From Stachybotrys elegans (lineage: Eukaryota > Ascomycota > Sordariomycetes > Hypocreales > Stachybotryaceae): a stretch of DNA of 64,000 bases. Position numbers and translations under genes: made by a program. Location: positions 1,984,001-2,048,000 of the forward strand of contig JAGPNK010000004.1 of the NCBI GenBank assembly GCA_020746835.1, written 5' to 3'. Below are positions 35,310-48,600 of this stretch, piece after piece. Every line of letters starts with the position of its first letter. The first letter of the stretch is position 1. The notes under the pieces were generated by a model that ran no database searches, had not been told where the DNA came from, and saw only the letters and a list, made by a program, of their open reading frames with translations.

Positions 35310-38199
35310 TTACAGGCACTGCCAGTAGTAGTCGTTGATCCAGGTGCAGGTCGTGCCCGAGGCACACTGGAAGGTGCCGTTCCACTCACGGCCACCGCAC
35401 TGGGCGTACCTGGCAGCCGGGGTGGGGGCACGCAGGCCTAGGATCCTCTGGGCGGCGTGCTCGGCGGCAATGACAATGTACGAAGAGGGGTTGGTGGTGA
35501 CCATGCCGGGGAAGATGGAGGCGTCAACCACGAACAGGTTGTCAGTGCCGTAGACCTTGGTGTTGGTGTCGACGACACCGTCACCGTTGTTGATACGGCC
35601 GTCGCGGGTGCTCATCTTGTTGGTGCCAATCCAGTGGTTGGCACGGCGGACAGAGGAAATGGCGGGCATCTGGGACAGAGGTTAGTAGGTTGGTCCTGCA
35701 GAACAAAGTGCGGGCGTCAACTCACGTTCTCGACGTGCTGACGGGCAGTAGTACCCGCAGGAGGGTACTGCCAGGTCAGGTTGGCAACGCCGCGGAGAGC
35801 GTTCTGGAGGTTCTCGATACCGCGGATGACGGCCTCGGTGTCCTGCTGGTTCCTCAGGTAGGGCTGTTCCGACACCACCGTGGTCAAGGCGTTGTTGAGG
35901 GTCATGCGGCCGCGAGACACGGCACCACGGCCGAGGTACTGGCTCACAACCATGGCATCTGTACCAGGTTAGAGGGCTACGGCAAATCATACGCGGGTTC
36001 ACGGAGACTTACTGCCGTTGGGGACATCGTGGCCACCCTCGACACGGGCAGTCCACTGAAGCTGACGGACAATGTTGTCGGTACCCCGGATCTCCTCGAA
36101 GAAGAGAGGTCCAATGTTGGGAGCAGCCTGGGCGAGGATACCCTGACGACGGCCTGGGGGAGAGTCAGCATTGCGCGTTTGAGATAGATCGGGAAGTCTT
36201 ACCAAGGTAGGCCTGCTCGTCGGCAGGGATGGGGTCATCATACGCTTCGTAAAAGTCGTAGTGGACAATGCTGGGGTGAGTGAAGACGAGATCGGTCTGT
36301 AGGTAGTTAGCAATACGCTCCGGGAATGCAGGGCCGCGCGCTTCTCACGTTGGTGTGGTCTTCCAGGTTGTAGCCGACGGGAAGGTTGATCCAGGAGCGC
36401 TCGCCGATAAAGGTAGGTCCGTCAGTCGTAGAGCCGTTGACGACCAGGAGCTGGTCACGGGGACCGATACCACCTTTGTGTTTCTCATGTCAGCCTGGGG
36501 CACACCGAAAATCCTGGGGTAAGCAACCTACTTCTCATCAAGAGCCTGGCGCTTCCGAAAGTGCCAGCAGCGACAATAACACGGCCAGTAATGGCAGTCG
36601 TGCCGACGGTGCCGACATATCCACCATTCACATAGGGCTCGACCTGAACACCGGTGATGTGTCCTCCGGTTCGGATGAGACGTCGGACCTGGGTGCCAGT
36701 CCACAGGTCGAAGTTGTTGCGTCTGTTGGCAGACACCAGGTAGGTAGCCATGGGGCCTCCACGCTCGCCGTTGGAGAACATGTAGGGGGTGCGGGCGTAG
36801 GTGCGGTTCTTGAGCGCGGGGCTGGCGTTGGCGTCAACGAAGGTCCAGCCCGATCGCTGCAGACCGCCGGAGATGACATCGTAACCCTGCTGCAGGTAGA
36901 GCCTTCCGTCGGTAGATGGGGTCGTGGTGCCGGGGATGCGAGAGAAGACGCGGCTTGTGGCAGCGCTCATGTCGCTGGCCCTCCAGCCGGTAGGGAAGTT
37001 GTAGTCCCAGTCAGCCGGGTTGGGCCTCCACCAGAGACCAGCGTTGACAGCGGTACCTCCACCGAGGACGCAGCCGGCCATCTGGTCAGTGTCACGGCAG
37101 GCAACACCGTCAGAGTTGACCCAGATCTCGTTGCAGAGACCGGGAACGTCGAATCTGGTCAGGTTGGTGCCCCCGAGCCACTCAGGCTTCATGGTGCCAC
37201 CCCATCGTCCGGATGAGGGGGGTCCCTTCTCGATAAGCAGAACACTGTGGCCAGCCTCGCTCAGCTTGTCAGCTATAGGGATACCGCCAGCACCAGCGCC
37301 GACGACAATGTAGTCGTAAGACGTGCCGGTCGGGACGGGCGTGCCTGTAGGTGCAGCAGTGGTCGTGGTAGTGGGAGGGTCGGGGCCGCCGCCACCGCAC
37401 TCGTTGGGGGGGTTGCCATCAGCAAGCTCAGCCCATTGAGCGTACTGGGCGTTGGCGGAACCAGCAACAAGACCGCCGCCAAAGATGCTCTGGTAGTTGT
37501 GTTGGACAAACTGAATAGTCTCCGGGCATTCGCGGCCTGTGGGGGAGTCGTAACCCAGAGCCCAACCCAGCAGCATGAAGCCGCCGCTGGTGGGACTGCC
37601 TCCCGTAGTGCCCTCATGGGACCAGGAAAGGCAGCCCTCGCATCGGTAAATGAGACGGAAGTGAGTCGAGTTGATGGAAGACGAGATCTGGGTGAGAGTG
37701 GCATCTCCCGCATAAGGAACTGGCTGCGCGTAACCCGTGGACCACTTGAAAGCCGTATGGATCTCATCCTCGTACGGGTAGGCGACAAGGAGAAGGTTGC
37801 TGTTCATGCCACCGCCAAGAGAGAGACCGCACCATCCTTCGCCCTCAGTGGGAACACCGCATTCCTACAAGCTGTTCAGTACGGACCTCACTCCCAGACA
37901 TGGAAGGGCTGTTGCTTACCAGGATACCAATGAACTCGTCGGCATCAACAGTCAGAGCATCGGCGGGCAGAGAGACACCAAATCGCATGCTCGCTTGGCC
38001 GCTGGCTCTCCATGTGCTGAAGATGATGCCGGTGTCGGGATCGGTGTATTGGACCGGGGTAGGGCTCTGTGACAGAACATGCTGGACTGCGATGCGTGTA
38101 AGCAGAGATCCGGCATCACGGGCAGGCCAATGGGCAGAGGATAGACTCACCAGGCGCGGCCAAGGCCAGCAGCCAGGTAGACGCTTTCCAGGACAGCAT
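35310..38199 (-). CDS. Cellobiose dehydrogenase (cytochrome + GMC flavodehydrogenase + CBM1)
   Basis: Eight exons, 38199-38151, 38086-37920, 37864-36532, 36473-36349, 36296-36203, 36153-36013, 35958-35726 and 35669-35310, encode 833 residues. A signal peptide is followed by the b-type cytochrome domain (about 17-225), with a candidate haem Met in ASMRFGVSL and His in STHFRL. A Thr/Pro linker (about 232-252) precedes the GMC oxidoreductase. Its ADP-binding motif YIVVGAGAGG starts near 256 and the active-site ANHWIGTN contains H726. The C-terminal 32 residues are a CBM1 (QCGGREWNGTFQC, YYWQCL). The enzyme oxidises cellobiose and passes electrons through the haem to lytic polysaccharide monooxygenases or other acceptors outside the cell. 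A TATAA lies 74 bp upstream of the ATG (38277-38273, minus). The fusion of CBM1 marks it as the class IIA type. Confidence 0.96.
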
Positions 38200-40060
38200 T
38201 GCGAAGACTTGACTCGGGCGTAGGTCCACGGCGAGAAGAAGGGCTCAGAGACGAGGACGGCCCATGTAGATGTTATATGCTAGGCCGATACGTAGCAAAT
38301 TACCTGTTACAGGCATGTCGATCTCATCCAATGCGCAGGCCCATAGAGTCATGGACAGGGAATATGCATGGTCAGATGTTGATGGGAGAGAGCTGCTCAG
38401 TGCCCAATACCAGCTGCAGGAACACGGAACGAGGCTTGCGTTGCCAATATAGATTAACGGCAGGGCTGGGCACCGGTGGGAGGCCAATAAGGATGAACCA
38501 GAGGCCGGAGAGGAGGGGCCATTTCCAATTGAAGGGTCATCATAGGTGAATTGAGAAGGTAAATTGAGGGAACGGGGGGAGGGGGGAGGGGTGGATGTGC
38601 GTAGATCGGGAGTGCGGCGAGCGGAGCGTGAGCGAGAGCGATGTGACGGTTTGGCATTGCGCCAGTTTTCCTCGACCAATTCTCGGATATGCCTGACCGA
38701 CCCTCTTATCCTGAGCTTGGAGAATCCCCCGATGCTAACCAGGGTGGCGACCAGTTGTTTCGGCTGTCACTAACCTTGCCAGACCAGGGTTCGTGGCATG
38801 AAGATGAAGGCTGCTTCTTGAGGGCGGGCAGATTGTGGAAGCTTGACGGCGGCGGACGATGGTTTCCTAGATGAGGACATGCGGAGGCGTTGCTCCTCCC
38901 GGAAAAGAGAGTTCAGGGAGCCAGCGGGGACATACATGGCTACCGGGGTTTGCCATCTGCCTTTGTCTGATTGCACTGCCTGGCGCGCGCCTCCGAATCG
39001 CCCTATTCGGCCATGTTTTTACTGGTGGTAGTGGTACCGAGTGGGCTCCAGCACCAGACATGACAAACGAGCCACGTGTGGCTTCCAACCGGTCCCCTTC
39101 GACATGGAGAGAGTGTGTGTAGTTGTTCCAGCTGCATGTGGTATAGAAGGGATCGCGGGATCTTGGCTTGGCTTCGGGTTCCTGGCTCTTGGCGACCAAA
39201 CGTGCGCTTCTGTCGGCCCGTGAGCCTGGGCTTACGGAGAACTCCAGAACAGCACACCTGCACCAAGACTTTCGCAATGGGGATGTACGCGCACATGTAG
39301 AGAGTGCATCTCGTTTCGTGCGTATGCGTCGGCGTCAGCAAGCGTGAGAACAGGTGCGTCGGCCGCCGGGGAGCGGTTCAAGCCGTCTGCAGCGTACGCA
39401 TCACGTCGCTAAGGGCAAGATGAAGAAAGTACGAATAGAGGCAAATTTGCCGCTGCCGGCCCGTCTAGATGACCCTCTCCCCATGGCCGTCGTTGTCGAG
39501 GGTCACACGACGTGAGATTGCCGAAAGCTGTCAACGGCACGTTACGTCGACGTCTAATTGAGGCGCCCGGATTGGCTGCTGGTGGTTGCGGTTCGCCCGA
39601 AGAAGCTGCCAAGACACGGAGAATTTCGAGGCGAGAATCAATAGTTCTGTTGTATTGCAGGCGGACATGACATGTTGATGTTCTAGTTTCGAGATCAAGT
39701 CAAGAAAGGTGCCTTCCTTCCATGCTGCAGCACAGTGTCGATTAGTCCACTGTACGTAGCCCTGCGCCTGCCTTGACCCCCTCTAGACACAGTATTCCCC
39801 GCCTAGTTCTCCCACTACGGGCACCAACCTGCACAGTGTGCAAAAAGCTGCTGCCTAACAACATCACCAACATCTGCCAGCGCCTCACGATCTCACGATG
39901 CTTCTCCATCATCACACCTACATACATGTATGCAATTTTCCTGCTCATCCTGCTCAAGACACCCATCCTGCAGGAGCCCGCTCACCCCATCTGACCTCCT
40001 CCCTCACGACTCCCACATCCGGCAATGTAAAGCCGAACCCTTTTTGTCATCCCAAAAAGC
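38200..40060. other. Divergent promoter region, 1.9 kb
   Basis: Separates cellobiose dehydrogenase (minus) from the Artemis-like nuclease gene (plus). No gene is supported; frames are short and overlapping. No convincing GGCTAAA element was found by eye on the dehydrogenase side. Confidence 0.5.
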
Positions 40061-42440
40061 ATGTCCACCTTTGACGGACGTGTGGCCGAATTCCCTGATA
40101 TCACAAGTACGCATTGCTCTCCTCCCCTGCATCCCTCCCATCACGGCAAAGGAATCCGCGCTCACTCATCCACAGTCGACTATTTTCGGCATCGTCCTGG
40201 CTCGCTCCCGCCCTTGGCATGCTTCCTGAGCCATGTTCACAGCGACCACCTTGCCGGCTTGGAAACCTTGAGGTCCCCGTTGTATGTGCCATAATTTGCA
40301 GGCTTTTGGCTCATTGAATCAGCTGACTGGTGTAGCGTGTACTGCTCGCCCGGTACCAAAAACATTCTGCTCCGTTTGGAGCGGTATCCATGCCGGATCA
40401 GCTACTCCAAAGGTATTCTGGAGGCTCGTCAACAGACCTACAAGCATCTCCACAAGATCTTGGTGGGTTCAGCCACACTCGAGCCGGCGCTCCCATTGAC
40501 AGGGTCCTAGAAACCGTTGCCGCTGGACACCCCTACCGTTCTTGAGCTGAAGCCCGGGCATAGCATCCAAGTGACGCTTCTCGATGCCAACCACTGCCCA
40601 GGTTCGGTGATGTTTTGTAAGCCATTGCGATACATCTTGTCCTGATACGTGCTGTATTCATAATCGATAGTGATCGAAAGCCAGGAGCATGCTGTACTGT
40701 ATACGGGCGATATCAGGAGTGAACCTTGGTTCGTAAACCGCCTTGCCCGAAACCCCAACCTCATTGAGTATACGTCTGGCATTCGGACTCTCGACACGAT
40801 CTATCTCGACACATCCTTCATCGACGATGTTCCCTTCCAAACAAAAGCCCAGGGACTAGCCGAGCTGCTGCGAAAAGTCAAGCAGTACCCTCCCGATACC
40901 GTCTTTCACCTCCAAGCCTGGACATATGGTTATGAGGACGTGTGGATTGCACTCTCCAAAGCCCTCAACTCGCCTGTATCTCTTCCCACTCTCTTCATCG
41001 TTCTAACTAACATATATCAAGATCCATGTTGACGACTACAAGCTGAGAGTCTACGGATCGCTCCGGGCCCGTCCCACGGACGATCGCCTCATCACCGAGT
41101 CACACCTGACCCCCGAAGCACCCGCCCTGACGGGTTTCATGTGCGGCAACACGCCACGTCCAGGCTGTCTCACATCAGACGAAAACGTGCGCCTACACAG
41201 CTGCGAGAAAGGCAACATTTGCGCCACGGCCCGCCACCCTTCCGTGGTCACAATCCAGCCCATCATCGCACATTTGCCCGATGGAGCCGACATTGTCGAG
41301 GTGGGTGTGGGCGGCGGAGGCGATGATCTGGAGCGCGAGGTAGAGCTGGACTCGCTATCCCACGAGGATATCACCTCCCTGCTCGACATGTGGGTAGCAA
41401 GTGCTTTATTTCATCGATTGGGCTGACATAGAGCAGCCTCCGCACGTCCAAAGATTTGCCCAAAGGAAAGCATATCGAGATCCAGGCGGCGCTCGCTCAG
41501 GCGGCGGTCAGCGGTCGATCAGTCGCTCTGAGTCTTGATATCTCCTCCCTGGGAGATGATTTATCCGCAAACCTTCACGACGCTCTCCAGGCGCTCCTCG
41601 CTAAGAAAGAGCAGCCCACGACAACGAAGCCTTGCCAAACATCGAAGCCGAGCCTTCTTCCACGAATCATCCGCTTCCCTTATTCGAGACATTCCTCATA
41701 CCAGGAACTCTGCGAACTAGTCGCACTCTTCCGGCCAAGAGACGTCTGGCCTTGCACGGTTGATCCAGACGCATGGCTCCGCGCCGGTAAGATCACTGTT
41801 CCCACACCCCCCAAAAACAAAACCTTTCCCCTTATCGAAGACGGACCGTCCATCCGCGTCAAGGGGGCATGCAGGCATCCCCACTCGTGTTGGAGAAGCA
41901 CTATCTCGCGAAGAAGAAAACTTGGGAATAACGAGAAAAATCTTTCCAGGCATCACGATTCGTGCTCTTTTCGGGGAATCCTGCTCAAGCCAAGCCTTTG
42001 CGCATGACGCCAAACTGGCGGGCCTTGCCAGGATCCGCCAGGAAGCAGCACCACCACCACCAGCAACAGAGAGCCAGGATTCCTCCTGCTCTTCTACGGC
42101 TGTGGCACCCGGCCATGCCATGCGCGGTGACGAGGGAGGCGCCCCAAACAGCCAAGTCCCCGAGTCCACCAATGGCGGCTGCAACCTTCCTGTACAGCAA
42201 AGCAGGATCGCGCTGTCAAAACGCAGCTTCGACGAATACAGCAATGATGCGCGCCACACCGAACGGGACGAGGGCGAGGAAAAAGAGGACGAGGATAGTG
42301 TATACTCGGCCGCTATGGTCCGTCAAATCGCCTACCAACAGATGCTGCGCAATATAATGAGCGACAATGAGCATGACTGGACGCCCATCAGTCTGATTTC
42401 CGCGGGTGCAAACCATACCCTCCCCGAGAAGGAATTATAG
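40061..42440 (+). CDS. Artemis/Pso2-like DNA repair nuclease (metallo-beta-lactamase, beta-CASP)
   Basis: Eight exons, 40061-40106, 40176-40281, 40336-40462, 40511-40616, 40671-40975, 41022-41389, 41434-41786 and 41950-42440, encode 633 residues. The N-terminus MSTFDGRVAEFPDI, the zinc motif HVHSDH, then NHCPGSVMF and YTGDIR are the metallo-beta-lactamase signatures of the SNM1/Artemis group, followed by a DRMBL-like region (FHLQAWTYGYEDVW). These nucleases trim DNA ends in double-strand-break joining or interstrand-crosslink repair. The late segment WPCTVDPDAWLRAGITIRALFG is rebuilt across the last intron. That intron, 163 nt, is the longest in the gene, and both adjoining frames stay open across it, so retention would give a different C-terminus. 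The C-terminal 120 residues are acidic and disordered. Artemis rather than Pso2 is favoured by the N-terminal sequence. Confidence 0.88.
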
Positions 42441-42694
42441 TAAAGAGGCCATTATAAACAATTATTGACAGGCCCTCCTTGCCTGCATGGCACGGCACGT
42501 CTATCTTTGTCTGGATAGTGCCGAGCCAACATGCATATGTGAGATATAGATTAGGCCCCCAAATAGTTTATCCAAAATGACGATCGAACTGCAACGTAAA
42601 GAATCCCATTGTTTCACATGAAATGACGTTCGTTCTCCTCATCTATGCCTAACCGCTACCGCTTTCCCCCCCCCCCTCCTCAAAGGGTCCCTCC

Positions 42695-45034
42695 TTAGAT
42701 CCCTAAATCTAACCTCAGCTCCTCCCCGCCCAGGAACACGGTTCCTTCGCGGTTGTCCTTGAGCAGCTTGCCCACGTCGACCCTCCCGCCGGTAATGTAG
42801 CGCTCGCTCACGCCCAGGTTGACCCTGCGCGCCAGCTCCTCGCGCAGCTGGGCCCGCAGCGCCCCCATCTCGGCCTTTGTCAGGGCGCTCGCCTCCTTTT
42901 CCTTCTTGCGCCGGCCGCCGCCCCGGCCGCCGCCTCCTCCTCCTCCCGCTATCTCCTCGAACTCGTCCGAGTCGTACTCGACGCCCAGCTCCTCGGCCGC
43001 GTTGCGCAGCCAGGCGTCGTCGCTGTGCGCCTTCTCCTTGGCCAGCACGGCGTCGGCGAGGCGCTTGGCCAGGTCCACGCGCGGCTTCAGCCGCGTGGCG
43101 ACGTGCCGGTCCACGGGGAGCGTCTGCATCGAGTGCTGCCGCTTGCTGCGCTCCGCGTGCACCTTGGCTGCCAGGCGCCTCGTGGGGATGACCTCCTCGG
43201 GCGCGCAGAGCATGATGCTGACGCCCTTGCTGGCTCCGCGCGCCGTTCGTCCCGAGCGGTGGATGTACGTGTCCGCCGTGCGCGGGACGTGGTAGTGCAG
43301 CACCTGGTCCACCTCCTTGATGTCGAGACCGCGAGCCGCAACGTCAGTGGCGATAAGGATGCTGGTGCGCGACGCGGCGAACCGTTCCAGAGACCGTAGG
43401 CGCGCCTTTTGCGCCATCTGTGAGTGCAGCGGGTGGACCGCCAGGTTGAGATTCTGGAGCAGCGGCGTAAGTCGTCGCACAGCAGAGATGGAGTTTGTAA
43501 ACACAAGACTGCGCCGGTTGGGGTTCAGCACGAGGACAGCGTAGAGATAGAGATCCTGTGATTCATTAGCCATCCGCACACAACAGGCTCACGTATGACT
43601 GTAGAAATCTTGCTCGTAACTTACCTTCTCCATGGTGCCGCACTCAATCAAGCCCTCGCGCAGGCCCTCGGCCATCTGACTGACGGGGTTGACGTCGATA
43701 AACTTGGGCTCCTTGCGAAACTTGAGGCACTTCATCAGATAGTCCATCTTCTCCTCGTCGCTCCCCGCAGTGAGCTTCGCGCGTCCCGCCAGCTTCGTCT
43801 GCAGGTTCTTGTCAAACGTGGCCGAGAAGACGAGCGTCTGGCGCGGCGGCAGGTCTTCATCGTCGTCGTCCTCCTCTGCCTCGGGGTCTCTGCGGTCCAG
43901 CGCTCCGATAATGTCCTCGGCCTCCTTGAACTGGCCGACCTTGAACAGTCTGTCGGCCTCGTCCACGACCAGGAATCGTATCTTGGTAAAGGTATCCTGC
44001 AGCTTTGCGTCGCCATCAAGAACCTCCCACAGACGTCCTGGCGTTCCAATCACGATATCCGCCTTCTCCAGCTGGCGCTGCTGTTTCTGAATACTCAGAC
44101 CACCAGTGATCACACAAACATATGGCGCCATTGGCAATCCCTGGCACAAGGCTTGCAGGTGATCGCCAATCTGCTTAGCCAGTTCTCTCGTCGGGCTCAG
44201 CACCACAGCCAACGGGCCCTCCCTCTTGACGACATCCTCTCCATCATGCAGCTCCAGCCACTTCTCCACCATCGGAATACCAAAAGCAAGCGTCTTTCCC
44301 GATCCCGTCTGTGCCTTGCCAATCACGTCCTCGCCCGCCACAATCTCCGGGATCGTCTTTTCCTGGATCGCCGTGGGCTGCGCAAACTTGAGCTTGGCAA
44401 TGGCCGAGAGCATCCGCGGGGACAGGTTCAGCGGAACCCAGGCGGCCACATCGACGTCTTCTTCGCCTTGGGCGTCCACCATGTCCTCGAGGGCGCTGAA
44501 CGAGTTCTTGCTCCCCTGTGCAGCGGGCTGTTGAACTTTTTCTTTGGCCTCTTGCCCCAGCTTGTCGTTGGCTTTTTGCTTCTTCTTATTCTTGCCGTCC
44601 TTGCCGACGTCGTCCGCCTTCTTCTGTTTCTGCTTGCCTGCATTCTTCTCTTTAGGCTCCTCAGGCGCCACGAGATCCGCAGAATCGCCAGCTTTGTCGG
44701 TGTTGACAGACTGGCCCTCCACAGGGCTGTCGCTAAACCCTTCAAACGATCCGCCCTCATCACCGCCGTCCTCCTCCTCGACCGTCTGCTTGTCGTCTGA
44801 GACTAGAAACTGCACCTTGTCGCCATCCCTCAGCACATCCACGCCCGATATGACCTCGAGCCCGCCAAACTCTTCGCCCACTGACTGCCAGGCAAGCGAG
44901 GCTGCGTCGACGGCTCGGCGAGTGGCGCTGGCGGGCTTTCGCTTCGTAGGCTTGGGTTTCGTCGCCGCTGTCTTGTTTCGCTTCGGCGTTGGGCCGGTCG
45001 AGGGAAGCTTACGCTTCGCCGATTGGGGTCCCAT
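42695..45034 (-). CDS. MAK5: ATP-dependent RNA helicase Mak5 (DDX24), 60S ribosome assembly
   Basis: Two exons, 45034-43625 and 43555-42695, give 756 residues, the size of fungal Mak5. A basic N-terminus and an acidic/Lys-rich region precede the helicase core. The core has a Q-motif region (FAQPTAIQEKTIP), motif I AQTGSGKT, PTRELAKQ, TPGRL, the DEAD box in VVDEADRLF, FSATF, ATDVAARGLDI and HRSGRTARG. The long insertion between TPGRL and the SAT motif, with an acidic DDDDED run, is characteristic of Mak5. A Gly-rich then basic C-terminal tail ends in LRLDLGI. It acts in the nucleolus in early pre-60S particles. The 69-nt intron falls within the second RecA-like domain. Confidence 0.94.
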
Positions 45035-45603
45035 GTGTGCGTTTTCGGCGATTGGATGTAAGAGTCGTTCCGGGCTTTCCGCGCAACGTGGCTTGTATGC
45101 CCTTTGCAGATGCTGAATTGGCGGACAATTGAGTGGGCGGGCTGATTTGCAACTTTTTTTGCCAGCCGCTTATCTTATCGGCAGAGTTGGGGGTCCCCTC
45201 CACCTCCACTCCACCTCCACAAACCTCCAGCCAAGACGACTCAGGACGTCCTGTAATCATCACGAGCAGATCCTACTATTTGTAAATAAATTGACTGTTT
45301 CCTTCAAATCACATCACGAATTGGTTTTGAGCTTGCATCAACCACCTTTCAATTCATCTCGTATATCTTGACAAAGGAAATTTTCCGTTCGGTATAGTGT
45401 AACAGAAGAATACTCAGTACAAAGCCAATCAACATGCAGGTGCAGCCGCAAACCCCAGTCCTTCAGTATGTTTTGTCCGTCTCGTCAAAGGAGATCAGAC
45501 CCTATTATACAGACAGAGCCATCCACTCTTCCGCGAAACTGTGCGTCTTCGTGGTATCTTGGCTGGTCCCGTAACCAAATCGTCATTCTTCGTAGCATAG
45601 CCC
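45035..45603. other. Intergenic, 0.57 kb
   Basis: Promoter of MAK5 and 3' flank of the Mlp1/TPR gene, both on the minus strand. A plus-strand ATG at 45434 opens an 11-codon Gln/Pro-rich frame ending at a GTATGT, but no continuing exon can be joined. No gene supported. Confidence 0.45.
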
Positions 45604-48600
45604 TCAGTGGGCTCCTCCTCCTCCTCGGGCTCGCTTTGCTCCTCCTCCTGCCTCTCCATCTCCTCTAGGTCGCTTGGTTCCTGGCTGGAAGTCCGACGCT
45701 ACCGGGTTCAGTCCACCGCGGCCGCCTCCACGGCCACCACGTCCACCACGCCCTCCCTGGCCTCCAGCACCTCCAGCGCCGCCCTCATGATTGCCACTTG
45801 CCCCTCTTTGGCCCGGAGGAACATAGGAACCTCTTCCACGGCCACCGCCACGAGGCATCGGGATGCCCGACCGGACGGGTTGGGGCTGCCCAGATGAAGC
45901 TGCGTTGGCAGCGAACGGGTTCGGCGCCGCGTTCTGAGCTGCATCCGCAGGGACCTCAAAAGGATTCTGCGTCTTGGGCGCAGGAATTCCAGTCGAGACT
46001 GGCTTCTGGGGCAAGCTTGCTTCTCCCGTCTTCGCCTCACCTGCGGATGGTGTTGGTGCGGCTGACTGGGCGGTTGGCTGGGTCGGAGTTGCAGGAACAG
46101 CGACAGGGCCAGCCGCAGGAGGCTGCGCGCCTGAGGGCGAAGCAATGGGACCAGGCATGGATGCCAGTCTCGCAGGAGTCGCCTTTGCGGGTGTTGCTGC
46201 TGGGGTCGCGGCCGCTGCTGTAGCCGCCTTGGCTACCTCCCAGACCTCAACGACAGGCTTCTGGGGCGTCTCCGTGGCAGCAGCCTCCACTATGCTAAGC
46301 TTGGCTGACGCTGCCTTGAACTTGTTCTCGGCCATGTTGACGCGCAGAGTCGACTTCTTAGACTCCATGAGCTGGGCTTGCTCCCGCGCCGATGTGATCT
46401 TGGATTCGTATTCCGTTTTGAGCCGGGAATTCTCTGCCTCAAGCCTCTTCTTAATATTCGCTGAGATGATGTTCTTCACAGTCCCGTTAGTTGCCAAGAA
46501 CTGACGGATTCCAGCATCATCCATCTGTGACAGCTCTTGCACAGCGCCAGCACCCGGTGTGGAGGGGGGCTGCGGCTCCGTCTTGGCTGGCGTAGCTGGA
46601 GGCTGATCTGAGGGTGTCCCGTGTTGGGGTTGGGCTGCCGGTTTGGCGGGGGCGTTCTCTGCCTGCCAGATCAACTTCTCCTGCTGGATCCGGAGCTCGA
46701 AATCTTCTTCCTTCTTCTTATACTCCTCTTCCAACTTTGTGCGCGAGTCCTTCAGCTTGCTGTTGAGCAGCTCCTTCATCTTGTCGGAGCGCTCCTTGAT
46801 CGTCTGAGCGATTTTGGCCTCATTCTCCATTGCTCTCTGCTCGTATTCGGCCGCCTTGGCCTCGGCAGCAGCAATCCTCTCCTCCAGTGCCTTCTTTTCC
46901 TCCTCTGTCAAACCAGGAGCACCATTCTGCATGGGAGCATCAGTCGTTGGCTGTGCAGCCGCATCGGTAGTAGCTGCAGCAGTTGTTGCTGCCGCCACCT
47001 CGCTCTGCAGTCTTTGGATTGCCTCATCCCGTTCGCTGATAGCCTTTGCCATTTCCTCGCGGAGTGTTGCAAGCCGCTGCTCTGCACCCAGTTTCTGGGC
47101 GTTGGTAGCCTCCAGGTTCTTTCGAAGATCCGCCAGCTGCTTCTCGAGCTGGGCAACAATTTCGCTCGAAACAGCACCCTCACCTGCGGGTATCGAGGGA
47201 GCGGCCTGTTCTGATGTTTGTTGCGTTTGCTGTACCTGCTGTACCTGCTGTACCTGCTGCAGTTGCTGAGCCTCCTGCTGCATCGTCTCGACCTGCTGTT
47301 GGAAGGCAAGAATCTGGCTCTCAAGCTCTGCCTTTTGAGGAGCGAACTCTGAGGCCTGCTGCTGCGCCGTCGCAAGTTCAGCCTTGGTCTGGTCAAGCTG
47401 CTCTTGTAGCTGAGTGGCGCGTCCAATGGCGTCGTTCTTTTCGCCGGTGAGTTTCCTTGAGCGCTCCTTGAACTGTTCTACCAGTTTGGCACGGTTAGAG
47501 GTCCAGCCAGCCCGTTCCGTCTCCAGTGCCTGTTCAGCCTCGGTAAGCTTGGCCTGCAGCGGCTGCTCGCTTTGACGCAGCTCATCACGCTCCTTTTCGA
47601 GGTTCGCAATCGTCTCCTTGAGCTGCTCCATCTCAGCGGGGTCGACTCTGCCGTACTTGGTGAGGATGCCCTCGGTTCGCTTCTGCCATCGATCACGGTC
47701 CTCTTGGATCTGCTTGATCTCGTCTTCGAGGAATGACTTTTGTGTTTTGAGGGTGTCAATCTCAGCCTCGAGTGGCTGAATACGTGCCTCCATGGCCTCG
47801 ATCTTCTGGTTCTTCTCGGCAACTTGATCCTTGAGTTGAGCATTCTCGTTTCGTAGTGTCATGCTGCTCTCGCGGTAAAGGTTGAGCTCGTGCAGCTTCT
47901 CCATGAGTTCCTGGTGTGTCGTTGAAGCCCGGCCGCCTGAAGCAGCCTGGGTCCTCTCTTGGTCGAGCTTCAGGCGCGTCTCGTCGAGTTGAGACTGCAT
48001 GTATTCAAGCTGCTGTTGCAGGCGCTTGGCTTCGGTTGTCTTCATGTCGTACTGAACCTCGAGGATCTCCTTTTCGCGTCTGAGGTAGCTGTTGAGTTCG
48101 CGCAGTCCCTCTGAAGCATCTCCCAGAGCAACGGGGGACATGGCTTCGTCAGCATCAGCCGCGCTGCTGCGGTTCTGCTGCAGCGCTGCGACCTGGTTGT
48201 TCAGCTTGTCTAGCTGCTCGTGAAGTAGCTTGTTCTGGGCGTCGGCATCCTCCCGTCGCGCCTTGAGCTCAGAAATCTCCTGCTCAAGCTGCTGGCGTCG
48301 GTCTTCCCAAGAGGACTCGCTCTGGGCCAGAGCAACCTTGGCGGAGTCCGCTTCGGCTTTCCATGTGGCGGATTCGCTCTTGAGCGCATTGTACTCGGTA
48401 CGCAGATGCTGAGCTAGCTTGGCTGCCTCGGCATGCTTCAGCAATTCCTGTTCGTAGTCTTGCTGGGCCTTGGTAGCAATCTCTGCCTGTGCGCGGAGAT
48501 CTTGCTGGTGGTAGCGGGCGGCTTCGACATGCCGAGCGCTGGCTTCCTTGAGTCGGTTGACCTCCTCCTCCAGAATGGCCTTTTCATCCTCGTACTTGCG

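Noticed and set aside
43595..44800. 401-codon plus-strand frame
   Set aside because: Antisense of the Mak5 helicase core; Leu-rich composition comes from reverse-complement codons.
45434..45466. Possible short first exon on the plus strand (Gln/Pro-rich, ending at GTATGT)
   Set aside because: The only downstream DNA in reach is the antisense of the Mlp1/TPR gene; no continuing exon found.
46621..47214. 197-codon plus-strand Leu/Cys-rich frame
   Set aside because: Antisense to the coiled-coil gene Mlp1/TPR; Gln/Glu/Lys heptads read backwards give Leu/Phe/Ser.
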